A DNA stretch of 63,460 bases, from contig NZ_JH393259.1 of the NCBI RefSeq assembly GCF_000236035.1, positions 271,094 to 334,553 on the forward strand, in the 5' to 3' direction. The DNA comes from Vreelandella boliviensis LC1. GTDB lineage: Bacteria > Pseudomonadota > Gammaproteobacteria > Pseudomonadales > Halomonadaceae. A program made the position numbers and the translations under genes. This document shows positions 30,369 to 42,260 of the stretch, piece by piece (within the stretch, counting starts at the first letter, position 1; each line of letters starts with the position of its first letter). The notes under the pieces were generated by a model that saw only the letters and a list, made by a program, of their open reading frames with translations, searched no databases and had not been told where the DNA came from.

Positions 30369-30701
30369 ATGACTCGAATGATATCAGTCCTGCGCTCTGG
30401 TCCGCGGTGGGCATTGATGAAAGTGATGATTGGCTGCGTAAGAATCTACCAATACACACTCAGCCCGCTTTTAGGCCCGCGCTGTCGCTTCTGGCCAAGC
30501 TGTTCGTCTTACACGATTGAGGCGATTCAGGTGCACGGGCCCATAAAAGGCGGCTGGATGGCAGTCAAGCGCATCGTTAAGTGCCATCCAGGCAATCCCG
30601 GAGGTATGGATCCAGTGCCCGGCGGCCGCAGCGAAGAGCTATGCCGGGAGGAGGATGAAAAGGCATCATCGCCCTCCTGCTGTGATCATCACTCTCGCTA
30701 G
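30369..30701 (+). CDS. yidD: membrane protein insertion efficiency factor YidD
   Basis: A small YidD-family protein of 110 aa. The core [20 protein letters not shown] followed by [12 protein letters not shown], and the [18 protein letters not shown] tail, are diagnostic. YidD normally lies between rnpA and yidC; here it starts 2 bp after hisI. Its C-terminal extension ([20 protein letters not shown]) is Cys/His-rich. Confidence 0.93.
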   Translation: MTRMISVLRSGPRWALMKVMIGCVRIYQYTLSPLLGPRCRFWPSCSSYTIEAIQVHGPIKGGWMAVKRIVKCHPGNPGGMDPVPGGRSEELCREEDEKASSPSCCDHHSR

Positions 30702-30725
30702 CCCGTGTTCTTACTTCTGGTTTTC

Positions 30726-31142
30726 CTACTTCTGCTGTGCAACTGTGTAGATCTTCTCCAGCATGGCATGCAAGCCGTTGCTACGCGTCGGTGACAGATG
30801 TTTATCCAGGCCTAAATCAGCTAAAAAGTGTGGCTCAGTGGCACGGATTTCAGCGGCTGTGCGCTCGCTATAAATACGCAGCAATACGGCGATCAGACCT
30901 GATACGATGGCTGCATCCGAGGTCGCTTTGAAAACCAGCTTATCGCCCTCCTCCTCATGGCGCATCCACACGTTTGACTGACAGCCCTGAATTTTAAACT
31001 CCTCGATCTTCCATTCTTCGGGAAAGACAGGCAGCTGCTTACCCATATCGATAATGTACTGATAACGATCCATCCAGTTATCAAATATCTCGAAATCTTC
31101 GATCAGCTCTTGCTGGGCCTGCTCGGCGCCGGAAGTGCTCAT
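30726..31142 (-). CDS. cysteine desulfuration protein SufE/CsdE
   Basis: SufE-family proteins accept persulfide from a cysteine desulfurase (SufS or CsdA) for Fe-S cluster assembly. The acceptor Cys54 is in IQGCQSNVW, with the family context RYQYIIDMGKQLP before it. The 138-aa length is typical. It is a standalone gene with no suf operon in the window, so SufE and CsdE cannot be separated. The recombinase gene ends 66 bp upstream on the same strand. Confidence 0.92.
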   Translation of the reverse strand: MSTSGAEQAQQELIEDFEIFDNWMDRYQYIIDMGKQLPVFPEEWKIEEFKIQGCQSNVWMRHEEEGDKLVFKATSDAAIVSGLIAVLLRIYSERTAAEIRATEPHFLADLGLDKHLSPTRSNGLHAMLEKIYTVAQQK

Positions 31143-31208
31143 GCTATTTCCTTCTCTCTTGGTATTGGCGACTGATATTTTGAGTCATAAGATTTTAAAT
31201 CTTCTCCA

Positions 31209-32366
31209 TTATAACGGCTTGAGGGGCATTGTGTCTGAAGCAGCCAATCGATGGCGTTGTTGCTCGCGATGCCACTCATGGTCTTCGGTATGCAGGTAGC
31301 GTGAGGTGGTATCGAGGCGCGCGTGACGGGCGCTTTCGGCCAGATGGCGCAGACTAATGCCTGATTGAGCCTGATGGGTAATCGATGTGTGCCGTAACCA
31401 GTGCGGCGTTGCCAGGCGGAGTGCGGCAATATGTTCAGGTGCGCCGCCGTTATCTTCAAGTGTTTGCGCCGCCTGCTGAAACGTAGCCCGAATAAGCCGA
31501 TAAAGTTGGTTATGGCCCAGGCCGCGCAGACCATCCAGGGTGCGGAGCACCGGTGCTTCAACTTCAAACTGATCTGGGTGTTCAGGCAAGCCCAACACTT
31601 GGCGCCACTGGCACAGACAGTCCAGCATATCGTCGGGCAGCGGAACGCGCGCCATTTTGCTGCCCTTACCCACTACATGCCACCACCAGCGCCCTTCGCT
31701 GCGCTGGAAATCGCCCATATGCGCATCCGCCATCTCGCTAATGCGTGGTGCCAGCAGATAGGCAAAGCCAAAGATAAAGCGCCGCCGGGCCTGTTCAAAT
31801 CGAGCACGACTGCCCTCATCAGCCTTTAACGGCCTATTCAGCCACTGCCATAGCCATGCCCATAGATCGCTTTCTAGATAGCGCTCAATACGCGGCCTCT
31901 GATTATTCAGGCGGCGCGATTTATCGCGCATCAAGCGAAACGGGTTGTGGTTCACCCACCCTGCTTCTACCAACCAAGTAAACATACCTTGCAGTATCAC
32001 CAAGCTTTGGCGTCGGCTGGAAGGTGATAACGCACCGCGAAATGGCCGCCACGAGGGATGCGCACGGGGTTTAGAAGGCCCTATCCACTGCTCGCTGGGC
32101 TGTGGGTCGGCGAGAAAAGCCTCAAAGCGGCGTAGCGTTTCGCGGTTGATACTGGTCAGCGTAAGCCCTTGGCTTGCCAGCCAAAGCAGCAGGCGTTCCG
32201 CTTCTCTACGGTAGGCTTTCCAAGTTTGCGGGCTATCCACGTACTCTTCAAGCCATGCCGTCACTGCTTGGGCATCGTTTTGGGCGCTAATACGTCCGCC
32301 ACTCGGCAACTCATTTAGCGACGATAGTTGGCCAGTGCATGTCATTACATCGTTCGCCATACCCAT
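31209..32366 (-). CDS. tyrosine recombinase/integrase
   Basis: A 385-aa XerC/D-like recombinase. An N-terminal SAM-like core-binding domain lies at about residues 30-145. The catalytic domain keeps all active-site residues: Arg208 (LLAPRISEM), Lys234 (VGKGSK), His322 and Arg325 (HWLRHTS), His348 (ARHARLD) and the Tyr357 nucleophile (TTSRYLH). It is not accompanied by phage or plasmid genes. It is divergent from a KfrA-like gene, sharing a 304-bp spacer with perfect inverted repeats. ATG 32366 gives the full N-terminus; ATG 32360 is two codons later. Confidence 0.93.
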   Translation of the reverse strand: MGMANDVMTCTGQLSSLNELPSGGRISAQNDAQAVTAWLEEYVDSPQTWKAYRREAERLLLWLASQGLTLTSINRETLRRFEAFLADPQPSEQWIGPSKPRAHPSWRPFRGALSPSSRRQSLVILQGMFTWLVEAGWVNHNPFRLMRDKSRRLNNQRPRIERYLESDLWAWLWQWLNRPLKADEGSRARFEQARRRFIFGFAYLLAPRISEMADAHMGDFQRSEGRWWWHVVGKGSKMARVPLPDDMLDCLCQWRQVLGLPEHPDQFEVEAPVLRTLDGLRGLGHNQLYRLIRATFQQAAQTLEDNGGAPEHIAALRLATPHWLRHTSITHQAQSGISLRHLAESARHARLDTTSRYLHTEDHEWHREQQRHRLAASDTMPLKPL

Positions 32367-32437
32367 CTCTACTCTCTTAAGGCCTTTCTTTAAAAGCCTC
32401 CTGCTTTTCCTGGCCTAAAGTGTGCCGTTGTAGTCGT

Positions 32438-32473
32438 ATAAATTCAAGATAATACGGGTAATCTTGAATTTAT
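32438..32473. repeat. perfect 13-bp inverted repeat with 10-bp spacer
   Basis: Arms ATAAATTCAAGAT (32438-32450) and ATCTTGAATTTAT (32461-32473) flank the spacer AATACGGGTA. The arm length and spacer are in the size range of tyrosine-recombinase core sites, though the spacer is longer than the usual 6-8 bp. It could instead be an operator for the KfrA-like protein. Confidence 0.85.
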
Positions 32474-32488
32474 TGCCCTTATCGTAAG

Positions 32489-32520
32489 AATAATTACGTA
32501 TTACATAATACGTAATTATT
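32489..32520. repeat. perfect 15-bp inverted repeat with 2-bp spacer
   Basis: Arms AATAATTACGTATTA (32489-32503) and TAATACGTAATTATT (32506-32520) are separated by CA. This AT-rich near-palindrome lies in the recombinase-kfrA spacer, 16 bp after the 13-bp repeat. It looks like a protein-binding site rather than a terminator, since there is no GC stem. Confidence 0.88.
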
Positions 32521-32588
32521 GCCTTTTGCCCAACATATCCCGACAATAGAGCTCTCCAATCGGTCAATAGCCATGCTCGGTCGCAGAA

Positions 32589-32648
32589 CTATCTTGATCA
32601 GCGCCATATTGATCAAAGCTATGTCGATCAGAGCTATGTTGCTAAAAA
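32589..32648 (+). repeat. four-copy 15-bp iteron-like array upstream of kfrA-like gene
   Basis: Units at 32589-32603, 32604-32618, 32619-32633 and 32634-32648 follow CTATnTTGATCAnAG. The first three keep the palindromic GATCA core and the last is degenerate. The array ends 22 bp before the kfrA-like ATG, where an autoregulatory operator would be expected. Confidence 0.85.
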
Positions 32649-32670
32649 CTTTGAAAGAAAGGACGAGACC

Positions 32671-33744
32671 ATGGCCCGCAACGGCATTCAATACAGCGAT
32701 GTTCAGCAAGCTATAGATGCCCTCTTGGCCCGGGGCGACACCCCCAGCGTGCAGCGCATTCGCGATGTACTGGGTACCGGGAGCTTCACAACGATTAGTG
32801 ACCATTTTCGCTTGTGGCGCAGTGAGCGGGAGCAGAACCGCGACGTGCCACCTCCTAAGGGTGTGCCGGAAGTCGTGGTGTCCATGACTAGCGAGCTGTG
32901 GCGCGAGGCCCAGGAGGTGGCGAATCAAACCCTGCTCCACTATCGCGAAGATGCCAATCGCCAAGTGGCAGACGCCCAGGAAGTTGCAGAGGATGCAAAA
33001 CAGCAGGCGGCTAATGCCGAACAGCGTGAAAGCTCCCTCGCCGAGCACCTGCGCCACTTAGAACAGCGCATGCAACAACGCATGGAAGCGTTAAACCGGG
33101 AATTAGCAGTTAGTCAAACCAACGAACATCACTGGCACCAACTAGCCGAGGCGTCAAAAAGTGAAGTCAATCAGCTGAAGAAGGCGCAAAAGCAGTTAGA
33201 GAGCCAGGTAGATACGCAGCGTGATGCGCATAGCAATGCCCTCAGCCAGCAACAGGTAGTGTGGGAGCAGCGGCTAGCACAGGAAGAGCAGCGTCATGAG
33301 GCGGCCGAAGGAAGGCTAATGGCGATGCTGGATGCGGCCCAGCAGACGCGTGCCCAAGAAGAGAAGAGTTTCCAAAAACGCTTGCAGCAGTCTGAGCAGC
33401 GTATGGAGACACAGAGTCAGGAGCTAAAGACAAAGCAGCAGGCCCTGCATCAACTTCAGTTGGAAGCCAGCGAACGAGAGCAACAGCTTAGTGAGCAGAA
33501 GCAGCAAATCACATCGTTGGAGAAGCAACAGCAAGCGCTCACCCAGCGATTAAATGAGTCCAAGGCCGCGCTAAACAGCCAAGCCCAGCAGCAAGCCGAG
33601 CGCGAAAACGCGCTACAACAAGCATGGCAAGAGAAGCTCTGGAGTCGCATGGAGGCGCTCCAAACGCAGCTAACAGCGCTTCCAGATGCACTTTCAAACC
33701 AGAGTGCCAGGGACGATGCAAAGGACAATAAATCAGAACAGTGA
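32671..33744 (+). CDS. KfrA-type DNA-binding coiled-coil protein
   Basis: An N-terminal KfrA_N-type helix-turn-helix domain (about residues 1-85, with QAIDALLARGDTPSVQRIRDV and GSFTTISDHFRLWR) is followed by a very long coiled coil (about 85-320) rich in Gln/Glu. KfrA of IncP plasmids is an autorepressor that also contributes to plasmid segregation through its coiled coil. AGGA precedes ATG 32671. Here the gene is apparently chromosomal, divergent from a recombinase. The 15-bp array upstream is a candidate autoregulatory site. Confidence 0.85.
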   Translation: MARNGIQYSDVQQAIDALLARGDTPSVQRIRDVLGTGSFTTISDHFRLWRSEREQNRDVPPPKGVPEVVVSMTSELWREAQEVANQTLLHYREDANRQVADAQEVAEDAKQQAANAEQRESSLAEHLRHLEQRMQQRMEALNRELAVSQTNEHHWHQLAEASKSEVNQLKKAQKQLESQVDTQRDAHSNALSQQQVVWEQRLAQEEQRHEAAEGRLMAMLDAAQQTRAQEEKSFQKRLQQSEQRMETQSQELKTKQQALHQLQLEASEREQQLSEQKQQITSLEKQQQALTQRLNESKAALNSQAQQQAERENALQQAWQEKLWSRMEALQTQLTALPDALSNQSARDDAKDNKSEQ

Positions 33745-33754
33745 TTAAAGGTGA

Positions 33755-33796
33755 GTTCTTAAAAGAGTGCTCTTAAAAAAGTGTTCTTAAAGGAGA
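33755..33796 (+). repeat. three-copy 14-bp tandem repeat after kfrA-like gene
   Basis: Units 33755-33768, 33769-33782 and 33783-33796 follow GnTCTTAAAAnAGT. It lies between the kfrA-like stop and the nfuA terminator. The unit differs in sequence from the 15-bp array upstream of the same gene. Confidence 0.75.
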
Positions 33797-33799
33797 GGC

Positions 33800-33830
33800 G
33801 TAAAAAAGCCCAGCTATTCAAGGCTGGGCT
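33800..33830 (-). terminator. intrinsic terminator of nfuA
   Basis: Read on the minus strand, the stem AGCCCAGC (33830-33823) pairs with GCTGGGCT (33814-33807) across an 8-nt loop and is followed by six T residues. It sits 20 bp after the nfuA stop. In the plus direction there is no T tract, so it serves the minus strand. Confidence 0.88.
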
Positions 33831-33850
33831 CTTGACCGACTATCGTTAAT

Positions 33851-34474
33851 TTAACGGTAGTAGGCGTTGGTGGTATCGCTGTGATCGGTAACGTCCCGGA
33901 TACCGGCAAGCTCCGGAATGCGCTCCATCAGGGTTTTCTCAACGCCATCTTTTAGGGTTAAATCAACCGCTGCGCAACCCTGGCAGCCACCGCCAAAGGC
34001 TAAGATAGCGTACTGCTCTTCGGTGAGCTCAACCAGTTTGATTTCACCGCCGTGAGCCGCCAGCCCAGGATTAATCTCGCTGTAAAGCACGTAATTGATA
34101 CGGTCTTCCAGCGGACTATTCGCATTAACCTTGGGCATCTTTGCGTTGGGCGCTTTAATGGTTAGCTGACCGCCCATGCGATCGGCGTTGAAATCCACCA
34201 CCGCCTCTTCCAGAAAGGCCAAACTGTTTTTATCGAGAAAGACGTTGATTTTCTCAAGTTCCAGCGTGACATCGGTAGGCTCTTCTTCACCTGGGCGGCA
34301 GTAAGCCAGGCAAGTTTCCGCGTAGGGCGTGCCGGGCTGGGTAATAAAAATGCGCACAGCAATACCCTCAACGTTCTGCTTTTCCAGCAGTTCTGCCAAG
34401 TATTCTTGCGCACTATCAGTAATATCAATACCTTGGGTATCGACACTGGTTTCTTTTTCGCTAGTCGTGGTCAT
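33851..34474 (-). CDS. nfuA: Fe-S biogenesis protein NfuA
   Basis: NfuA carries and delivers [4Fe-4S] clusters. An N-terminal degenerate A-type (HesB-like) domain occupies about residues 15-100 and the C-terminal Nfu domain has the cluster motif CQGC (Cys164, Cys167). I chose ATG 34474, giving 207 aa; the frame is open from 34516. In Pseudomonas nfuA also lies near metH and cysI, as it does here. Confidence 0.95.
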   Translation of the reverse strand: MTTTSEKETSVDTQGIDITDSAQEYLAELLEKQNVEGIAVRIFITQPGTPYAETCLAYCRPGEEEPTDVTLELEKINVFLDKNSLAFLEEAVVDFNADRMGGQLTIKAPNAKMPKVNANSPLEDRINYVLYSEINPGLAAHGGEIKLVELTEEQYAILAFGGGCQGCAAVDLTLKDGVEKTLMERIPELAGIRDVTDHSDTTNAYYR

Positions 34475-34766
34475 GAGGGCTGTCTTCCTCCCGTGGTAGT
34501 GGCGGCGCCACTTCACATGTCATTTGTGTCTATGGTAAGCAAAACAGCGCGCTGACACAATCCCGACTGTTTTAGTAGGCTATTTCAGTGTTGCTTCTCA
34601 AGATCGCGTAGTGATTGTCTTTACTTATGCAAGGTATAGCGCTTCCCAGGGGCGCCTTTTGCTATCCCTTTTGTTATCATTATGCGCCTTATAACGACAG
34701 ATGCTGCTTTTTCGACGATAACAACATCCCCTTTGACGACTGTGACGCTGGAGAACTCCCCCTGCC

Positions 34767-38462
<3,696 letters not shown>

Positions 38463-38465
38463 TTA

Positions 38466-39791
38466 GTGCTGTTTGTCGCTCGACGCCACGGCAAGGTAAT
38501 TCGCCTTGCCTTACCCATCATGCTGGGTATGCTGTCGCAGAGCATGCTCAACTTGATCGATGCCGCGCTGGTGGGACATTTGGGCGAGGTAGCACTGGCG
38601 GGTGTAGGCGTGGGCGGTTACGCCATGTTTATGCTCACCGCTATTGTCTTTGGCCTCTCCTCCAGCGTGCAGTCACAAACCGCCCAGCACAAAGGCGCTA
38701 CCCACGCGAATATTGCCCAGCCGCTGCATACGGGGCTTATGATCGGGCTAGCCATCGCCCTGCCGCTTTCTCTCTGGGCTTGGTGGCAAGCACCTCTACT
38801 TATTGGCTTGATTACCCAAACGACTGATGTGCAAAGCGTGGCCGTGGACTACTTCCGCTGGCGCGTGGTGTCGCTAACGGCCATTGCCTTAACACTCTGT
38901 TTTCGCGGTTACTGGAATGGTCGACAACAGACCCACCTCTATTTGCGGATTATCGTGGTGGTTCATTTGCTCAATGTGGTGGCTAGCGCTGGATTGATTT
39001 ATGGTTTGTTAGGGCTGCCCGCCCTGGGAGCCAGCGGTGCAGGTGCAGGCACTACGCTGTCACTGTTTGTTGGCTTAATCGTTTGGTATTGGGTCAGTGC
39101 TAAAGGTACTTCTGGCGCATCTCTTTTGACCCGTTTGCCAAGTCGAGACACGCTGAAAGCAACGCTGGCGCTTGCTGTCCCTCACTCTATTCAGCAGTTC
39201 TGGTTTGCCTCTGGCTATGCGGTTCTATTCTGGTTACTAAGCCAATTAGGCACAGCGAGTGTAGCGGTTGGGCATGTGTTGATTAACCTGTCGTTACTGC
39301 TAATTTTACCGGGGGTGGGGTTGGGCGTTGCCGCCATGAGCCTAGTGGGAGAGGCGATAGGACGTGATGCGCAAAAGGAGGCCCACCGCTGGGGGCTGGA
39401 TGCCTTGAGTGTTGCTTGGCTACTGCTTACTATTCTGGCACTGCCGATGCTGTTCATACCCGAAAGCATATTAGGCGTGTTTTTTGACAGCCAGGAATTG
39501 ATTGCCCTTGGTAAGCTGCCACTACAGATAACCGGCATCATGATTATTGTCGACGCGGCCGCGTTGGTACTTGCTCAAGCGCTGATGGGGGCAGGCGCTC
39601 AGCGCACGGTAATGACCCTTACACTCGGCATGCAGTGGCTGCTTTTTCTGCCCTTAGCGTGGTGGGTAGGTATTGAGCTAGACCAAGGTTTACTCGGCAT
39701 ATGGTTAATGCAGCTACTCTACCGATTACTTAACTCGGCTGGCTTTTTATGGGTATGGCAGCGTCGCCAATGGCTCGCTCCTGCCCTTTAA
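38466..39791 (+). CDS. MATE family efflux transporter (DinF/NorM type)
   Basis: A 441-aa polytopic membrane protein with about 12 hydrophobic helices and the N-terminal MATE core (IMLGMLSQSMLNLIDAALVGHLG). It exports organic cations or metabolites using a Na+ or H+ gradient; the substrate is unknown. GTG 38466 starts 3 bp after the metH stop, suggesting cotranscription. The DinF subgroup is the closest by appearance, although it is not next to lexA here. Confidence 0.88.
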   Translation: MLFVARRHGKVIRLALPIMLGMLSQSMLNLIDAALVGHLGEVALAGVGVGGYAMFMLTAIVFGLSSSVQSQTAQHKGATHANIAQPLHTGLMIGLAIALPLSLWAWWQAPLLIGLITQTTDVQSVAVDYFRWRVVSLTAIALTLCFRGYWNGRQQTHLYLRIIVVVHLLNVVASAGLIYGLLGLPALGASGAGAGTTLSLFVGLIVWYWVSAKGTSGASLLTRLPSRDTLKATLALAVPHSIQQFWFASGYAVLFWLLSQLGTASVAVGHVLINLSLLLILPGVGLGVAAMSLVGEAIGRDAQKEAHRWGLDALSVAWLLLTILALPMLFIPESILGVFFDSQELIALGKLPLQITGIMIIVDAAALVLAQALMGAGAQRTVMTLTLGMQWLLFLPLAWWVGIELDQGLLGIWLMQLLYRLLNSAGFLWVWQRRQWLAPAL

Positions 39792-39874
39792 ATTATTAGC
39801 TGGGCTTGAATTGCGCTGCAGCTATGCGTTAAAACAGCGTTCTAAATAGCTTTTAGAGATAAAAAGATAATTAT

Positions 39875-39893
39875 ATATTCTTTTGTAGAATAT
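39875..39893. promoter_or_regulatory. small palindrome upstream of cysI
   Basis: ATATTC (39875-39880) and GAATAT (39888-39893) flank a 7-bp spacer, about 80 bp before the cysI ATG in an AT-rich patch. It is a possible CysB-type or other regulator site; the assignment is a guess from its position. Confidence 0.35.
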
Positions 39894-39969
39894 GACGCCC
39901 GCGTTAAGGTGACTCACTATTAACGTCCGTCTCAACGTGACCATTTCGCTTTTAGCAGGATCGTGCCCC

Positions 39970-41622
39970 ATGTACCGTTATGATATTCACGACCAAACCC
40001 TGGTTGATGAGCGTGTTGCTCAGTTCCGTGACCAAATGGAGCGCTACCGCGCCGGGCGTTTGGGAGAGGAAGAATTCCGCCCCTTGCGGTTGCAAAACGG
40101 CCTCTATATTCAACGCCATGCGCCCATGCTGCGTATAGCGATTCCTTACGGCATGCTGGCGGGCAGTCAGTTGCGTGCCCTGGCAGACATCACCCGCCGT
40201 TACGACCGCGGCTATGGCCACTTCACCACGCGGCAAAATTTGCAGTTGAATTGGCCTGCGCTTGAAGATGTGCCAGATATCCTGGCTGATCTAGCCAAGG
40301 TACAGATGCACGCGATTCAAACCAGCGGTAACTGCATACGTAACACCACCAGCGACCAGTTTGCCGGCATCGCCAACGATGAAGTGGAAGATCCTCGCCC
40401 CTGGTGTGAGTTAATCCGCCAGTGGTCGACTCTGCATCCGGAGTTCGCCTATCTGCCCCGCAAGTTTAAAATTGCGGTCAGCGGTGCAGCCCAAGACCGT
40501 GCAGCGATCCAGGTTCACGATATTGGCCTGCGCTTTTGGTACAACGGCGACGGTGAGCTGCGTATTAAAGTGTTGGCTGGTGGTGGTCTGGGCCGTACCC
40601 CGATGATTGCGGACGTAGTGCGCGAAGACCTGCCCTGGCAGCATCTGTTGACCTACCTGGAAGCCTGTGTACGGGTTTACAACCAGTTTGGTCGCCGGGA
40701 TAACAAGTTTAAAGCGCGAATTAAGATCCTCGTTAAAGCCCTGGGCATTGAGGAGTTCCGTCGCCGGGTGGACGAAGAGTGGGCGCACCTGAAAGATGGC
40801 CCACAAACGCTTAACCAAGCAGCCGTGGATGCGGCCAAAGTTCACTTCCCTGAACCTGACCGCCGCCCAGTAGCAGAGAGCGCGAACGAAGATTTTGATC
40901 GTCTACGTGCTGAAGACCGCAGCTTCGCGCGCTTTGTCACCAATAACGTCACAGATCACAAGGTGCCCGGTTATAAAGCCGTGACGCTGTCGCTAAAACG
41001 CCGCGAACACGCGCCTGGTGACGTCACTGCTGATCAAATGGACGCCGTAGCCGATTTAGCCGACCGCTACAGCTTTGGTGAAGTGCGTGTCACCCACGAG
41101 CAGAACCTAGTGCTTTCTGACGTACCGGTAGACGAGCTGGAAGCACTGTGGAAAGACCTTGAAGCACTGGGCATGGCAAACCCCACTGTGGGCACGCTGA
41201 ACGACATTATCTGCTGCCCTGGCGGTGACTACTGCAGCTTAGCCAATGCGGTTTCTATCCCCATTGCCCAAGCGCTACAGGAAAAGTTTGAAGACTTGGA
41301 CTTCCTGTATGACCTTGGCCCGCTGGATCTGAATATCTCCGGCTGCATGAATGCCTGTGGCCACCACCACGTGGGCCATATCGGCATCTTGGGCGTGGAT
41401 AAAAAAGGCAAAGAGTACTACCAGATATCGATTGGTGGTAACTCCACCGATGATGCCTCGCTGGGCAAGATTCTGGGACCGTCGTTTTTCCGCGAAGATG
41501 TACCGAATGTGGTTGAGAAAGTGCTGGATGTTTATGTGTCGCAGCGCCACGAAGACGAACGCTTCCTGGATACCTACCGCCGTATAGGCTTAAAACCCTT
41601 TAAGGAGCGTGTCTATGCCTAA
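39970..41622 (+). CDS. cysI: sulfite/nitrite reductase haemoprotein CysI
   Basis: A sirohaem- and [4Fe-4S]-containing reductase, most likely assimilatory sulfite reductase. Both ferredoxin-like repeats are present. The cluster cysteines are in CCPGGDYCSLA and ISGCMNACGHHH. I use ATG 39970 (MYRYDIHDQTL), which has AGGA upstream; the frame is open from GTG 39937. The DUF934 gene overlapping its 3' end is the usual partner in Pseudomonas-type sulfite reductases, which supports the sulfite over the nitrite role. Confidence 0.93.
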   Translation: MYRYDIHDQTLVDERVAQFRDQMERYRAGRLGEEEFRPLRLQNGLYIQRHAPMLRIAIPYGMLAGSQLRALADITRRYDRGYGHFTTRQNLQLNWPALEDVPDILADLAKVQMHAIQTSGNCIRNTTSDQFAGIANDEVEDPRPWCELIRQWSTLHPEFAYLPRKFKIAVSGAAQDRAAIQVHDIGLRFWYNGDGELRIKVLAGGGLGRTPMIADVVREDLPWQHLLTYLEACVRVYNQFGRRDNKFKARIKILVKALGIEEFRRRVDEEWAHLKDGPQTLNQAAVDAAKVHFPEPDRRPVAESANEDFDRLRAEDRSFARFVTNNVTDHKVPGYKAVTLSLKRREHAPGDVTADQMDAVADLADRYSFGEVRVTHEQNLVLSDVPVDELEALWKDLEALGMANPTVGTLNDIICCPGGDYCSLANAVSIPIAQALQEKFEDLDFLYDLGPLDLNISGCMNACGHHHVGHIGILGVDKKGKEYYQISIGGNSTDDASLGKILGPSFFREDVPNVVEKVLDVYVSQRHEDERFLDTYRRIGLKPFKERVYA

Positions 41623-42178
41623 CAACCCTACGCCTAATAAAACTGATGAGGTGCAAACTGAAGCGGTTGAGCCGACACCGGTTCATGTTGATCACTTGAT
41701 TGCTAACGGCGAGTTAGCGGCGGAAAACGCTTGGTGTGTCTCCTACGATACAGACACCCTTCCCGAACAGCGCCCGGCGTTTGTACCGCTGGCGGTGTGG
41801 CAAGCCAATCAAGAAGACGCTGAGTTGGCACCGTTACTCACCAGCGATACCGAGCTGACGGCCGAATTAGGCAAACAGCTTGGCAATGCCGCAGCCATCG
41901 CGATTGATTTCCCCGCCTTTACTGATGGCCGTGGTTACTCCATCGCTCGCCTGCTTCGCGAGCGATATGACTACCATGGTGAAGTGCGCGCTGTAGGCGA
42001 TGTATTGGTTGATCAGCTGGATTACATGCGTCGCTGTGGTTTCAGTGCAATGGCCCTGCGCGACGACCAGCATCCAGACGATGCCCTGCGTGCGCTAAGC
42101 TTTATCAGCGTTCGCTACCAACCCGATGTGGAAGAGCGTCAGGCGTTGTTTGAACGTCGTTTAGGCACTAGGGATTAA
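41615..42178 (+). CDS. DUF934 protein, CysI partner
   Basis: A 187-aa protein of the DUF934 family with the conserved core AIDFPAFTDGRGYSIARLLRERY and YMRRCGFSAMALR. The family accompanies cysI in many gammaproteobacteria and is presumed to aid sulfite reduction, but its biochemical role is not established. ATG 41615 overlaps the cysI end by 8 nt; GTG 41609 is also possible. AAGGAG upstream of 41615 is a good ribosome-binding site. Confidence 0.88.
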   Translation: MPNNPTPNKTDEVQTEAVEPTPVHVDHLIANGELAAENAWCVSYDTDTLPEQRPAFVPLAVWQANQEDAELAPLLTSDTELTAELGKQLGNAAAIAIDFPAFTDGRGYSIARLLRERYDYHGEVRAVGDVLVDQLDYMRRCGFSAMALRDDQHPDDALRALSFISVRYQPDVEERQALFERRLGTRD

Positions 42179-42206
42179 GCGCACGTTCCATCTATCAAGT
42201 AATGTC

Positions 42207-42234
42207 AAAGGGCAGCGTCAGCTGCCCTTTTTAT
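42207..42234 (+). terminator. intrinsic terminator after the DUF934 gene
   Basis: A perfect 10-bp stem (AAAGGGCAGC at 42207-42216, GCTGCCCTTT at 42221-42230) with a GTCA loop is followed by T residues. The convergent Smr gene ends 27 bp later and its transcript could also use the stem. Confidence 0.92.
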
Positions 42235-42260
42235 TTGTGAACAGCTTTATTGTTAAACCG

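Noticed and set aside
32494..33057. 187-aa minus-strand ORF over the kfrA-like start and repeats
   Set aside because: Its C-terminal residues follow the 15-bp repeat period (NIALIDIALINMALIKIV), so it is a repeat artefact and overlaps a better supported gene.
31209..33744. Whole recombinase-kfrA region as an integrated prophage or plasmid
   Set aside because: No phage, conjugation, replication or transposase genes and no flanking direct repeats were found, and the neighbours sufE and nfuA are ordinary chromosomal genes.
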